Shown: one piece after another, positions 44,413-52,640 of the stretch
How the letters are laid out: the number at the start of each line of letters is the position of its first letter
Numbering within the stretch: the stretch's first letter is position 1
NCBI RefSeq assembly: GCF_014656415.1
Contig: NZ_BNCJ01000002.1
Span: 464,213 to 528,212, forward strand
Direction of reading: 5' to 3'
Source: Seohaeicola zhoushanensis
GTDB lineage: Bacteria; Pseudomonadota; Alphaproteobacteria; Rhodobacterales; Rhodobacteraceae
DNA length: 64,000 nucleotides
Program-made: the position numbers and the translations under genes
Notes under the pieces: model-generated
What the model was told of the DNA's origin: nothing
Databases searched by the model: none
The model's input: the letters and a program-made list of their open reading frames with translations, nothing else

Positions 44413-44601
44413 TTATTCGGTCGCGCCCGGATCTTTGCCTTCGATGAAGGAGCCGGTCGAGGTGCTGAGAGCGCCTGCGCCATCGCTGATTGCGCCGTAG
44501 GCCACACCGGCCAGGGCGACGACAGCTGCGGTCAGGACGACCCAGTCAACGGTCACGGCGCCGTCTTCATCTTTGCGGAATTTGTTCAGAAACTTCATCA
44601 T
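44413..44601 (-). CDS. flp: Flp-family pilin 1 (major pilin candidate)
   Basis: This encodes 62 residues, GGAGGG before the ATG at 44599-44601. It is the first gene of the leftward Tad locus and has its own terminator, a layout that allows high pilin expression. Prepilin cleavage is expected after Gly14 (KDEDG/AVTVDW). Identical in protein sequence to pilin 2. Confidence 0.92.
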   Translation of the reverse strand: MMKFLNKFRKDEDGAVTVDWVVLTAAVVALAGVAYGAISDGAGALSTSTGSFIEGKDPGATE

Positions 44602-44957
44602 ATCATGTCCCTCCAAGGATCACGTGTGTTACTCGCAACGCGGTGTCCGCTGCTGAACCACACTCTCAGATCGGTTCGGAACATCGCGATGAGGCCTTAT
44701 CGCCAAGCGGCGTGGCAGGAATGGGGCCAAATCCGGGAATTTTCGGCCGCTTCGGATTTTTGCTTCGGATTTTTCTAATCATTTGATATTGAAGAATAAA
44801 ATTCGTGAAGGTCGGAATTTTCGCTGGTCGGGACAGATGCAAATCGGCGTCATTGCGGCAAAATATTGAACGCCTGCCGGGTATTCGCTGGATCGGCAGG
44901 GGTGTTCCGGCGCACACCAAGACAAACAGAACAAGGTTCGAGCAGTCGAGGCCTGTC
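44602..44957. other. Divergent promoter region between flp and a lytic transglycosylase
   Basis: This 356-bp region separates the leftward flp gene and the rightward transglycosylase and must hold both promoters. It has an AT-rich patch (about 44750-44815) and a 13-bp tandem direct repeat GCTTCGGATTTTT (44749-44761, 44762-44774). No gene is supported. Confidence 0.55.
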
Positions 44958-45815
44958 ATGAAGAACTTGCGGTTCGCGGGCGCGTTGGCGGCCCTGGCGA
45001 TAGGTGTGCCCTCGCTGGCGACAGCCGAGGCGCCGCAGCCGTTCCCGGTGTTCGAAGCCAAGCGGATCAAGGTGCCTGGCGCGGCCGTCTCCACCGGCGT
45101 GAACCCGGTGCGCAAGCGGATCACCGTGCAGATCGACCCGGTCGAGCAGGCGGCGATCCTCGCCGCGCGTCCGCCGATGGAGAAGGTCGTGCCACCGGTC
45201 AATGGCCCCGACGAAGGCGCGCCGCGCAAGTCGGCGGGCAGCTACGAGTGGTTCTGGAACGAGGTCTCGGCCGATATCGGCGGCGGGCCGGGGCGGTTCA
45301 GCCAGGCGATGCGGGCAATCGAGGCCTCGGACAAGGTCAGGGCGCCGCGTCTTCAGGCCCTGCAGGAAATCGCCCGCGCCCAGGGCGCGCCGATCCTGCG
45401 CTCGACCGTCGGCACCTCGGTCTCGCCCGCGCTGGTGCTGGCGGTGATCGCGGTGGAATCGGCTGGCCGCGCGGATGCGGTGAGCGGGGCAGGGGCGGCG
45501 GGGCTGATGCAGCTGATGCCCGACACCGCCACGCGGTTCGGCGTGACCGACCGCATGGCCGCCGATCAGAGCATTTCCGGCGGGGTCAAATACCTCGACT
45601 GGCTGCTGAAGGAATTCAACAATGACCCGATCCTGGCGCTGGCGGGCTACAATGCGGGCGAGGGGGCGGTGAAGAACCACAAGGGCGTGCCGCCCTACGC
45701 CGAGACGCGCGACTACGTGCCCAAGGTGCTGGCCGCCTGGAAGGTCGCCAGCGGCCTTTGCCGCACGCCGCCCGAGCTGATCTCGGACGGCTGCGTCTTT
45801 GTTTCGATGAACTAG
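44958..45815 (+). CDS. Lytic transglycosylase (SLT family)
   Basis: This encodes 285 residues; ATG 44958 begins a signal peptide (MKNLRFAGALAALAIGVPSL). The C-terminal SLT domain has the catalytic Glu in LAVIAVESAGRADAVSGAGA, the GLMQLMPDTA block, and ALAGYNAGEGAVKNHKGVPP. It cleaves peptidoglycan in the periplasm. Divergent from the Tad pilins, it is a candidate for opening the wall for the pilus (inference). Confidence 0.9.
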   Translation: MKNLRFAGALAALAIGVPSLATAEAPQPFPVFEAKRIKVPGAAVSTGVNPVRKRITVQIDPVEQAAILAARPPMEKVVPPVNGPDEGAPRKSAGSYEWFWNEVSADIGGGPGRFSQAMRAIEASDKVRAPRLQALQEIARAQGAPILRSTVGTSVSPALVLAVIAVESAGRADAVSGAGAAGLMQLMPDTATRFGVTDRMAADQSISGGVKYLDWLLKEFNNDPILALAGYNAGEGAVKNHKGVPPYAETRDYVPKVLAAWKVASGLCRTPPELISDGCVFVSMN

Positions 45816-45825
45816 GCGCCTCGGC

Positions 45826-46113
45826 TCAGACCGAAAAGACGTCGGCCCATTCGGGGTGCTTGCGCCGCTCGGCGTTCACGAAGGGGCAGAGCGGCACGAT
45901 CTTCCAGCCGCCCGCGCGGGCATCGGCCACCAGCCGTTCGGCCAGCAGCCGCCCCGCACCGGTGCCCCGCAGGGCATCCGGCACGCCGGTGTGATCGGCG
46001 ATGATGAGGGTGGGCGAGGCGATGCTGTAGGTCAACTCGGCCTCGGCGCCATTGCGCCTCAGCACGTAGCGGCCCTTGGTCTCGCCCCGCTCGTTGACGA
46101 TCTCGTCAGACAA
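45826..46113 (-). CDS. Small GNAT-like N-acetyltransferase (YjdJ family)
   Basis: This encodes 95 residues. The start appears to be a TTG at 46111-46113 that overlaps the scoB stop, with GAGG six bases upstream; no ATG is available. The compact acetyl-CoA-binding core is [20 protein letters not shown] followed by [11 protein letters not shown]. The protein target is unknown. It is the last gene of the scoA-methyltransferase-scoB run. Confidence 0.85.
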   Translation of the reverse strand: MSDEIVNERGETKGRYVLRRNGAEAELTYSIASPTLIIADHTGVPDALRGTGAGRLLAERLVADARAGGWKIVPLCPFVNAERRKHPEWADVFSV

Positions 46114-46729
46114 GCGTCGCCTCGGTGTTGGCGCGCAGCTCTTCCTCGCTCACGCCCTCGGCCAGTTCCACCAGCCGCAGCCCGCCCGGCACCACGTCGA
46201 GCACGCCGAGGTTGGTGATGATGCGGTCGACCACGCCCTTGCCGGTCAGCGGCAGGGTGCAGGCCTTGAGCACCTTGCTCTCGCCGGCCTTGTTGGCATG
46301 GTCCATCACCACGATGACCTTGCCGACGCCGGCGACGAGATCCATCGCGCCGCCCATGCCCTTGACCAGCTTGCCGGGGATCATCCAGTTCGCCAGATCG
46401 CCGGTCTCGGACACTTCCATCGCGCCCAGGATCGCCGCCGCGATCTTGCCGCCGCGGATCATGCCGAAGGAGGTGGCGCTGTCGAAATACGAGGTGCGCG
46501 CCAGCTCGGTGATGGTCTGCTTGCCGGCGTTGATGAGGTCGGGGTCCTCTTCGCCCTCGAAGGGGAAGGGGCCCATGCCGAGCATCCCGTTCTCGGATTG
46601 CAGCGTGATGTCCTTGTCGCCGACATAGTTCGCCACCAGCGTCGGGATCCCGATGCCGAGGTTCACATACATGCCGTCTTCCAGCTCCTGCGCCGCACGT
46701 GCGGCCATCTGATTACGGTCCCAGGCCAT
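46106..46729 (-). CDS. scoB: 3-oxoacid CoA-transferase, subunit B
   Basis: This encodes 207 residues. The catalytic Glu lies in [14 protein letters not shown] (residues about 45-58); [20 protein letters not shown] is the subunit B N-terminal motif. With ScoA it moves CoA from succinyl-CoA to acetoacetate, opening ketone bodies to the TCA cycle. Normally directly after scoA; here a methyltransferase gene intervenes, and the scoB ATG overlaps its stop by one base (TGATG). Confidence 0.94.
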   Translation of the reverse strand: MAWDRNQMAARAAQELEDGMYVNLGIGIPTLVANYVGDKDITLQSENGMLGMGPFPFEGEEDPDLINAGKQTITELARTSYFDSATSFGMIRGGKIAAAILGAMEVSETGDLANWMIPGKLVKGMGGAMDLVAGVGKVIVVMDHANKAGESKVLKACTLPLTGKGVVDRIITNLGVLDVVPGGLRLVELAEGVSEEELRANTEATLV

Positions 46730-47520
46730 CAGGCTGTCTCCCTTGTTGCCAACATTGTTACGCGGCTTCCGATGAAATACGCTTTGGCCGGTCGCGGAAT
46801 AGCCACATCCGGCAGAATCCGTTCGCTCTTGTATCCGACGTCTGCGAAGTAATATTGGAGCGCCGCCTCCGAGGGGAGCGCAGAAATGACCTTGGTTCTG
46901 TCGCCATCCCAGATATTCCCGTCATTGAACGTACCTTCCCATTTCAACTTCACCATCGGCTCGGATTGATCGGTGAGAACGTTACTGTCGATAACGATGT
47001 ATTTCGGTTTCAGCCGGCCAATCATTTGGGCAATCTCGTAATGGCGGGCCGTGTGGTATAGGATCCCCAGAAGAAAAACGGTGTCAAACTCGCCAGGCTC
47101 GAACTTCGGCAGCGCTTCCATCATGTCGGCGCACAGGATACTTATCCTGTCCTCGGAATAGCCGAGCTGTTTGATGTTGGCCCTTCCCCGATCGGCAACA
47201 TCCTCGCGCGCTTCTACCCCTACAACCTGGCGGGCTCCGCCCATCGCGACCGCGGCCACCGAGAACCGGGCGTCGTGACAGGCGATATCGAGGATTCTCT
47301 TGCCTTCAATCGCATGCCGGTTGCGGTCAACGATCATGCTAGCGCGAAAATTGAGCCGGCTTTTGTTCGATGCGACCGTCGAACTGTCCAGGATCAGCTC
47401 GTGTTCATCGAAAAAGCCAGGGAACGCGTCACCTGTCATTTCGAGGCCGGGATGGCATGGCTTGAGGTTCTTCCAGGCATTTCTCGCCCTGATTCCCCGA
47501 TTTTTCTTTTTCGAATCCAT
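46729..47520 (-). CDS. Class I SAM-dependent methyltransferase inserted between scoA and scoB
   Basis: This encodes 263 residues. A methyltransferase motif I variant ([20 protein letters not shown]) and post-I segment ([20 protein letters not shown]) are clear, then [20 protein letters not shown]. The first 25 residues are very basic. Its base composition is visibly lower in GC than its neighbours and codon use differs, and the 80-bp gap before it (47521-47599) is AT-rich. An 11-bp imperfect direct repeat (46733-46743, 47604-47614) flanks it at the ends of its own frame and of scoA. It looks like a transferred gene; the substrate is unknown, though relatives occur in surface polysaccharide clusters. 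Confidence 0.83.
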   Translation of the reverse strand: MDSKKKNRGIRARNAWKNLKPCHPGLEMTGDAFPGFFDEHELILDSSTVASNKSRLNFRASMIVDRNRHAIEGKRILDIACHDARFSVAAVAMGGARQVVGVEAREDVADRGRANIKQLGYSEDRISILCADMMEALPKFEPGEFDTVFLLGILYHTARHYEIAQMIGRLKPKYIVIDSNVLTDQSEPMVKLKWEGTFNDGNIWDGDRTKVISALPSEAALQYYFADVGYKSERILPDVAIPRPAKAYFIGSRVTMLATRETA

Positions 47521-47599
47521 TGTTTCGCCCTTTTAATTACTTTTCGCGTTTCTATTCATTTGAATATTTTACGCGATCGTAATTGGGCGTTCGAGCTTT

Positions 47600-48304
47600 T
47601 TACGCCGTCTCCCTCTTGCGGGTGGTGCGCTGTTCGATGCGTTTCTCGTGCTCGCCCTGGACGATGCGGTGGACATAGATGCCGGGCAGGTGGATGTGGT
47701 CGGGGTCGATGCTGCCGCGCGGGACGATTTCCTCGACTTCGGCGATGCAGATCTTGCCGCACATCGCCGCCGGCGGGTTGAAGTTGCGGGCGGTCTTGCG
47801 GAACACCAGGTTGCCGGTGTCGTCGGCCTTCCAGGCCTTGACGATCGAGAGGTCGGCGAAGATGCCCTTTTCCAAGATATAGTCCTGGCCGTCGAAGTTC
47901 TTCACTTCCTTGCCCTCGGCGATCACGGTGCCGACGCCGGTCTTGGTGTAGAAGCCGGGAATGCCGCAGCCGCCGGCGCGCATCCGCTCGGCCAGGGTGC
48001 CTTGCGGGTTGAACTCGAGCTCCAGCTCGCCGCTCAGATACTGGCGCATGAACTCGGCGTTCTCGCCCACGTAGGAGGACATCATCTTCTTGATCTGCTT
48101 GGTCTGCAGCAGCAGACCCAGGCCGAAATCGTCGACCCCGGCGTTGTTGGACGCCACGGTCAGGTTCTTTGTCCCGGCATCGCGGATCGCCGCGATCAGC
48201 AGCTCGGGAATGCCGCAGAGACCAAAGCCGCCGGCGGCGATGAGCATGCCGTCGAACAGCACGCCCTCCAGCGCCTCGGCGGCGGATCCGTAAACCTTCT
48301 TCAT
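47600..48304 (-). CDS. scoA: 3-oxoacid CoA-transferase, subunit A
   Basis: This encodes 234 residues; GGAGG eight bases before the ATG at 48302-48304. The subunit A glycine loop is [20 protein letters not shown] (residues about 20-40), followed by [20 protein letters not shown] and [20 protein letters not shown]. Partner of ScoB, from which it is separated by the methyltransferase gene. Confidence 0.94.
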   Translation of the reverse strand: MKKVYGSAAEALEGVLFDGMLIAAGGFGLCGIPELLIAAIRDAGTKNLTVASNNAGVDDFGLGLLLQTKQIKKMMSSYVGENAEFMRQYLSGELELEFNPQGTLAERMRAGGCGIPGFYTKTGVGTVIAEGKEVKNFDGQDYILEKGIFADLSIVKAWKADDTGNLVFRKTARNFNPPAAMCGKICIAEVEEIVPRGSIDPDHIHLPGIYVHRIVQGEHEKRIEQRTTRKRETA

Positions 48305-48390
48305 CGTAGGTGCCTCCATCCTGTCATCGACAGTGATGCCGTCGGGGCCCCCAAGAGTCAACGAATTGCCGCACTGCGGAAATTACGGAG

Positions 48391-48981
48391 TCAGATGATC
48401 CGTACCTGGGTGCCGACCGGGGTCACGGCGAAGAGCTGCTCGATGGCGAAATTGTACAGCCCGATGCAGCCGTCCGAGCTGCGCCGCCCGATCTTGCGGG
48501 TGTCATGGGTGCCGTGGATCAGGTAGGCGGGCCAGGACAGATACATGGCATGGGTGCCGAGCGGGTTGTCCGGGCCGGGGGGCATGTATTTGAGCTCGGG
48601 GTTGCGCTCGACCATCGAGGGGGTGGGCGTCCAATCCGGCCCGACCCGCTTGCGCACCACCTCGGTATAGCCGCGCTTGGTCAGCTCGTCGGTCATCGGC
48701 ACCGAGGTCGGGTAGATGCGATAGTCGCTGCCATCGGCCGACCAGAAGTGCAGCGCGCGCGAGAGCGTGTCGGCGACGATGGCGCCCTTGCCAAGGCTGT
48801 CGAAATGGTCGCGCCAGTCCTGCCGCTGGAACGAGGAGATATTGCGCCGTGCGGTGCCGGCGGCCAGCCGGTCCTCGGCGAGGTCGCGCGGCGGCTCGGA
48901 AGCGCGCAGGATGGCGGGGGTGCAGAGCAGGGCGCCGGCGCTCAGCAGGAACAGGCGGCGGCCGGTGGGGCGGGTGGTCAT
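48391..48981 (-). CDS. L,D-transpeptidase (YkuD family)
   Basis: This encodes 196 residues from the ATG at 48979-48981, with a Tat-like N-terminus (GRRLFLLSAGALLCTPA). The catalytic motif is HGTHDTRKIGRRSSDGCIGL, where the Cys is the nucleophile; SHGC is more common than the SDGC seen here. It forms 3-3 crosslinks in peptidoglycan or attaches proteins to it. Stands alone between scoA and the cysteine-synthase-like gene. Confidence 0.9.
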   Translation of the reverse strand: MTTRPTGRRLFLLSAGALLCTPAILRASEPPRDLAEDRLAAGTARRNISSFQRQDWRDHFDSLGKGAIVADTLSRALHFWSADGSDYRIYPTSVPMTDELTKRGYTEVVRKRVGPDWTPTPSMVERNPELKYMPPGPDNPLGTHAMYLSWPAYLIHGTHDTRKIGRRSSDGCIGLYNFAIEQLFAVTPVGTQVRII

Positions 48982-49090
48982 GTGCTCGTCTCCTCGGTCT
49001 TGGTCTTTTTGCTCCTTCTGGCGCGCACGCGCGGGAATGGCCAATCACATATATATGAATTCGAATGTTATTTGCGTGAGGGGAGCGGGG

Positions 49091-49176
49091 CGGCGGGGTG
49101 AACCCCGCCCTACTCAAAAGCCGTGCGGGCGGGGGGCGGCAGCCCCCCGCCCCGGTCGGATCGCGCCAGCGATCCG
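49091..49176. repeat. Cluster of palindromic repeats
   Basis: From left to right: 23 bp identical to the first arm of the nrtA-nrtB element (49091-49113), an 11-bp perfect stem GGGCGGGGGGC/GCCCCCCGCCC (49127-49152), and CGGATCGC-GCCA-GCGATCCG (49157-49176). They lie past the end of the cysteine-synthase-like gene and may act as a transcript end. Confidence 0.7.
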
Positions 49177-49187
49177 AAACCCTTGCG

Positions 49188-50138
49188 TCACTCCCAGAGG
49201 TCGGTCGAGAGATACTTCAACCCGCTGTCGCAGATCACCACGCCGATGCGCCCGCAGCGCTCCGGCCCGGCGAGCAGGCGCAGCGCCGCCGCCACATTGG
49301 CCCCGGCCGAGAAGCCGGCGAAGATGCCCTCGGTCAGGGCGAGGGCGCGGGCGGTGTCGCGGGCCTCGGCGCCGGTGACGGTAAGGTAGCCATCGACCGG
49401 CGCGCCCACCATCTGGGCGAGCCCGGCCATCGCATAGCCGCCGCCCTGGATCGGGTGGGCGGGATCGGTGATCGTGCCGCCGGCGAGGGCCGCCGCGCCC
49501 TCGGGTTCCACGACATGGCCCCTTAGCGCCGGGTTCAGCCGTTTCAGCGCGCGGATGGTGCCGCCATAGCTGCCGCCCGAGCCGGCGAAATCGGTGAAGG
49601 CGGTGAGGCTCGCGCCGCTGTCGGCCCAGAGTTCCGGCCCCGTCGTCGCCTCATGCGCCGCCGCGTTGCCGGGGTGGTTGAACTGGTCGGCGCGGAAGGC
49701 GCCGCGCGCGGTGGTGATCCGGCGGGCTTCCGCTTCCACCAGCGCGAGGTCGGCGCCCGAGACCTCGCCCATGCGGCTGCCCGGCGCCTGGTCGACCAGC
49801 ACCACCTCGGCCCCCAGCGCGCGCATCATGCGCGCGCGTTCGGGCGAATTGCCCCGGCTCATCACCGCCACGAAGGGATGGCCCATCTGGGTGCAGACGA
49901 TGGCGAGGCCGGTGCCCATGTTGCCCGAGGTCAGCTCCACCACGGTCTGGCCGGGCCTCAGCGTGCCCTCCGCCGTCGCCGCGCGGATGATCCCCAGCGC
50001 GGCGCGGTCCTTCTTGGAAAAGCCTGGGTTCAAGTAGTCGAGCTTGGCCAGGATCCGCCCCTCGACCCCGCGCGCGGCGCAGAGCCGGTCGAGCCAGACC
50101 GAGGGCGTGTTGCCGATGACGTCGAGGATCGAGTCCAT
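49188..50138 (-). CDS. Cysteine-synthase-family PLP enzyme
   Basis: This encodes 316 residues. The PLP Lys is in NPGFSKKDRAALGI (residues about 36-50); the substrate loop is ELTSGNMGTGLAI and the phosphate site SAGANVAAALRLL. The KKDR and SGNMG variants set it apart from housekeeping CysK, so a related beta-replacement or lyase activity is possible. Its start overlaps the tdh stop by one base, making it the third gene of a kbl-tdh operon, which suggests a role in handling threonine- or serine-derived metabolites. Confidence 0.85.
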   Translation of the reverse strand: MDSILDVIGNTPSVWLDRLCAARGVEGRILAKLDYLNPGFSKKDRAALGIIRAATAEGTLRPGQTVVELTSGNMGTGLAIVCTQMGHPFVAVMSRGNSPERARMMRALGAEVVLVDQAPGSRMGEVSGADLALVEAEARRITTARGAFRADQFNHPGNAAAHEATTGPELWADSGASLTAFTDFAGSGGSYGGTIRALKRLNPALRGHVVEPEGAAALAGGTITDPAHPIQGGGYAMAGLAQMVGAPVDGYLTVTGAEARDTARALALTEGIFAGFSAGANVAAALRLLAGPERCGRIGVVICDSGLKYLSTDLWE

Positions 50139-51175
50139 CAGGTCCAGTCCAGCACGACCTTGCCGCTCTGCCCGGATTTCATCGCCATGAACCCCTCCCT
50201 GAAATCGTCCACGTGGAAGCGATGGGTGATCACGGCCGAGACGTCCAGTCCGTTCTGCAGCATGGCGATCATCTTGTACCAGGTCTCGAAGATCTCGCGC
50301 CCGTAGACGCCCTTGATGGTGATCGCCTTGAAAACGATGCGCGACCAGTCGACCGGCGACTTGCCCGGCGGGATGCCCAGCATGGCGATGCGCCCGCCCA
50401 TGGTCAACGCCTCGACCATCTGGTCGAGCGCCTGCTGGTTGCCGGACATCTCGAGCCCCACGTCGAAGCCCTGCTTCATCTTGAGCCGGGCGATGACCCC
50501 CTTGAGATCCTCGGAGGCCACGTTCACCGGCACCACGTCCGCCACCTTCGCGGCGAGGTCGAGGCGGGCCTGGTTGACGTCGGTGATGACCACGTGGCGC
50601 GCGCCGACATGGCGTGCGACCGCCGCCGCCATGATGCCGATGGGACCGGCGCCGGTGATCAGCACGTCCTCGCCCACCAGGTCGAAGCTCAGCGCCGTGT
50701 GCACGGCATTGCCGAGCGGGTCGAGGATGGCGCCGATTTCGTCGGGGATCTCGTCGGGCAGCAGCACCACGTTGAAGGCCGGCAGGCGCAGGTATTGCGC
50801 GAAGGCGCCGGGTTCGTTGACGCCGATGCCGCGGGTGGCCGGGTCGAGGTGGAACTTGCCCGCCCGGCTCTGGCGCGAGGTCTTGCCGATCAGGTGGCCC
50901 TCGCCCGAACAGCGCTGCCCGATCTCCAGCCCCTCGACGTTGCGGCCGATCTCGACGATCTCGCCCGCGAACTCGTGGCCGGTGATGAGCGGCACCGGCA
51001 CGGTCTTCTGCGCCCAGTCGTCCCAGTTCCAGATATGGATGTCGGTGCCGCAGATGCCGGTCTTGTTGATCTTGATGAGCACGTCGTCGGGGCCGATCTC
51101 GGGCACCGGGGCGGTCTGCATCCAGAGGCCTTCGCGAGGCTCGGCCTTGACGAGGGCTTTCATCTCATTGGTCAT
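50138..51175 (-). CDS. tdh: L-threonine 3-dehydrogenase
   Basis: This encodes 345 residues. The catalytic zinc ligands are in [11 protein letters not shown] and [12 protein letters not shown]; the NAD fold has [20 protein letters not shown]. The structural-zinc loop, which holds four Cys in E. coli Tdh, reads [19 protein letters not shown] here with none of them. It oxidises threonine to 2-amino-3-oxobutyrate, which Kbl cleaves to glycine and acetyl-CoA. The ATG overlaps the kbl stop by four bases. Confidence 0.95.
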   Translation of the reverse strand: MTNEMKALVKAEPREGLWMQTAPVPEIGPDDVLIKINKTGICGTDIHIWNWDDWAQKTVPVPLITGHEFAGEIVEIGRNVEGLEIGQRCSGEGHLIGKTSRQSRAGKFHLDPATRGIGVNEPGAFAQYLRLPAFNVVLLPDEIPDEIGAILDPLGNAVHTALSFDLVGEDVLITGAGPIGIMAAAVARHVGARHVVITDVNQARLDLAAKVADVVPVNVASEDLKGVIARLKMKQGFDVGLEMSGNQQALDQMVEALTMGGRIAMLGIPPGKSPVDWSRIVFKAITIKGVYGREIFETWYKMIAMLQNGLDVSAVITHRFHVDDFREGFMAMKSGQSGKVVLDWT

Positions 51176-52359
51176 TGCAGAACTCCCGTGGCTTTGCCGG
51201 CGGCCGCGAAGGCCGCCAGGGCGGTGTCGAGGTCGGCGCGGGTGAGGGCCGCGTTCATCTGGGTGCGGATGCGGGCGCGGCCGTGGGGGACGACGGGGAA
51301 GAAGAAGCCCGAGACATGGACGCCCTCCTCGAAGAGCCGCGCCGCCATCTCCTGCGCGAGGCGGGCCTCGCCGAGCATCACGGGGATGATCGGATGTTCG
51401 CCCGGCAGCAGGTCGAAGCCGAGCGCCTCGAGCCCGGCACGCCAGTAGCGGGCGTTCTCGAAGAGCCGTGCGCGCAGGTCGTCGCCCTGTTCGACGAGCT
51501 TCAGCGCCGCAAGACCGGCGGCGACGATGGCCGGCGGCAGCGAGTTGGAGAAGAGATAGGGCCGCGCGCGCTGGCGCAGCAGGTCGATCACCGGTTGCGG
51601 CCCGGCGACATAGCCGCCGATCGCCCCGCCAAGCGCCTTGCCCAGGGTGCCGGTCAGGATGTCGACGCGGGTGTTGGCATGGGCCGGCGTGCCGCGCCCC
51701 TGCGGCCCCATGAAGCCGGTGGCATGGCAGTCGTCGACCATCACCACGGCGTCGTAGCGGTCGGCCAGGGCGCGGATCTCGGGCAGCTTGGCCAGGTAGC
51801 CGTCCATCGAGAAGACGCCATCGGTGGCGATCATGATGCTGCGCGCCCCCTCGGCGCGGGCCTTCTGCAGCTGGGCTTCCAGATCCGCCATGTCGGAATT
51901 CGCATAGCGGTAGCGGCGCGCCTTGCAGAGACGGATGCCGTCGATGATGCTGGCATGGTTCAGCGCGTCCGAGATCACCGCGTCCTCCTCGCCCAGCAGC
52001 GGTTCGAACAGCCCGCCATTGGCGTCGAAACAGGCGGCGAAGAGGATCGAATCCTCCATCCCGAGGAAGCGGGCGAGGGCGGTCTCCAGCTCGCGGTGGA
52101 TGTCCTGCGTGCCGCAGATGAAGCGGACCGAGGCCATGCCGAAGCCGCGCGTCTCCATCTCGTCGCGGGCGGCGGCGATCAGGGCGGGATGGTCGGCGAG
52201 ACCCAGATAGTTGTTGGCGCAGAGGTTGATGACCTCGCGGCCCTGCACGGTGATATGGCCGCCCTGCGGCGAGGCGATCAGCCGCTCGCGCTTGGTGAGG
52301 CCGTCGGCCTCGATCTGGGCGAGGGTCTCGGTGAGGCGGGAGAGAAAGGCTTGGGACAT
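51172..52359 (-). CDS. kbl: 2-amino-3-oxobutyrate CoA ligase (glycine C-acetyltransferase)
   Basis: This encodes 395 residues from the ATG at 52357-52359 ([20 protein letters not shown]), the start that matches family length; AAGGAG is nine bases upstream. PLP-enzyme motifs include [36 protein letters not shown] and the Lys motif [20 protein letters not shown]. The frame is open upstream through three tandem copies of a 30-bp unit, each with an in-frame ATG and AAGGAG, so extended N-termini of up to 31 residues are possible. Confidence 0.95.
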   Translation of the reverse strand: MSQAFLSRLTETLAQIEADGLTKRERLIASPQGGHITVQGREVINLCANNYLGLADHPALIAAARDEMETRGFGMASVRFICGTQDIHRELETALARFLGMEDSILFAACFDANGGLFEPLLGEEDAVISDALNHASIIDGIRLCKARRYRYANSDMADLEAQLQKARAEGARSIMIATDGVFSMDGYLAKLPEIRALADRYDAVVMVDDCHATGFMGPQGRGTPAHANTRVDILTGTLGKALGGAIGGYVAGPQPVIDLLRQRARPYLFSNSLPPAIVAAGLAALKLVEQGDDLRARLFENARYWRAGLEALGFDLLPGEHPIIPVMLGEARLAQEMAARLFEEGVHVSGFFFPVVPHGRARIRTQMNAALTRADLDTALAAFAAAGKATGVLQ

Positions 52360-52363
52360 CGGC

Positions 52364-52453
52364 GCGGACTCCTTTCCGGTGATATCTATCATAGCGGACT
52401 CCTTTCCGGTGATATCTATCATAGCGGACTCCTTTCCGGTGATATCTATCATA
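52364..52453 (-). repeat. Three perfect 30-bp tandem repeats in the kbl leader
   Basis: Units 52364-52393, 52394-52423 and 52424-52453 are identical. Read on the coding strand each carries an ATG followed by an AAGGAG and would encode [10 protein letters not shown]; units 2 and 3 place AAGGAG six bases before the next ATG. The stretch 52454-52473 looks like a decayed fourth copy (GCGGA and TTCCGG kept). Upstream, ACGGAT-GAAA-ATCCGT (52490-52505) may be an operator. Confidence 0.95.
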
Positions 52454-52551
52454 GCGGATAGGGTTCCGGAATAGGGGAAATTCTGTTTGACGGATGAAAA
52501 TCCGTTAAGCTGGATTTTCGCGCTGGCCCGGCGTCAACGCCCCTGGCGGGC

Positions 52552-52607
52552 AGGTCCTGGGGGCGCTGCCCCCGCCGCGCCTGCGGCGCGACTCCCCTGG
52601 AGATATT
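52552..52607 (+). repeat. 56-bp dispersed repeat, copy 2
   Basis: Reverse complement identical to 28565-28620. It lies in the 187-bp gap between the lpxK stop and the kbl leader and carries the same two GC-rich hairpins ending in GGAGATATTT. Confidence 0.85.
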
Positions 52608-52640
52608 TTTGAAGAAGAGAAGCTGGGGGTGCGGCGCCGT

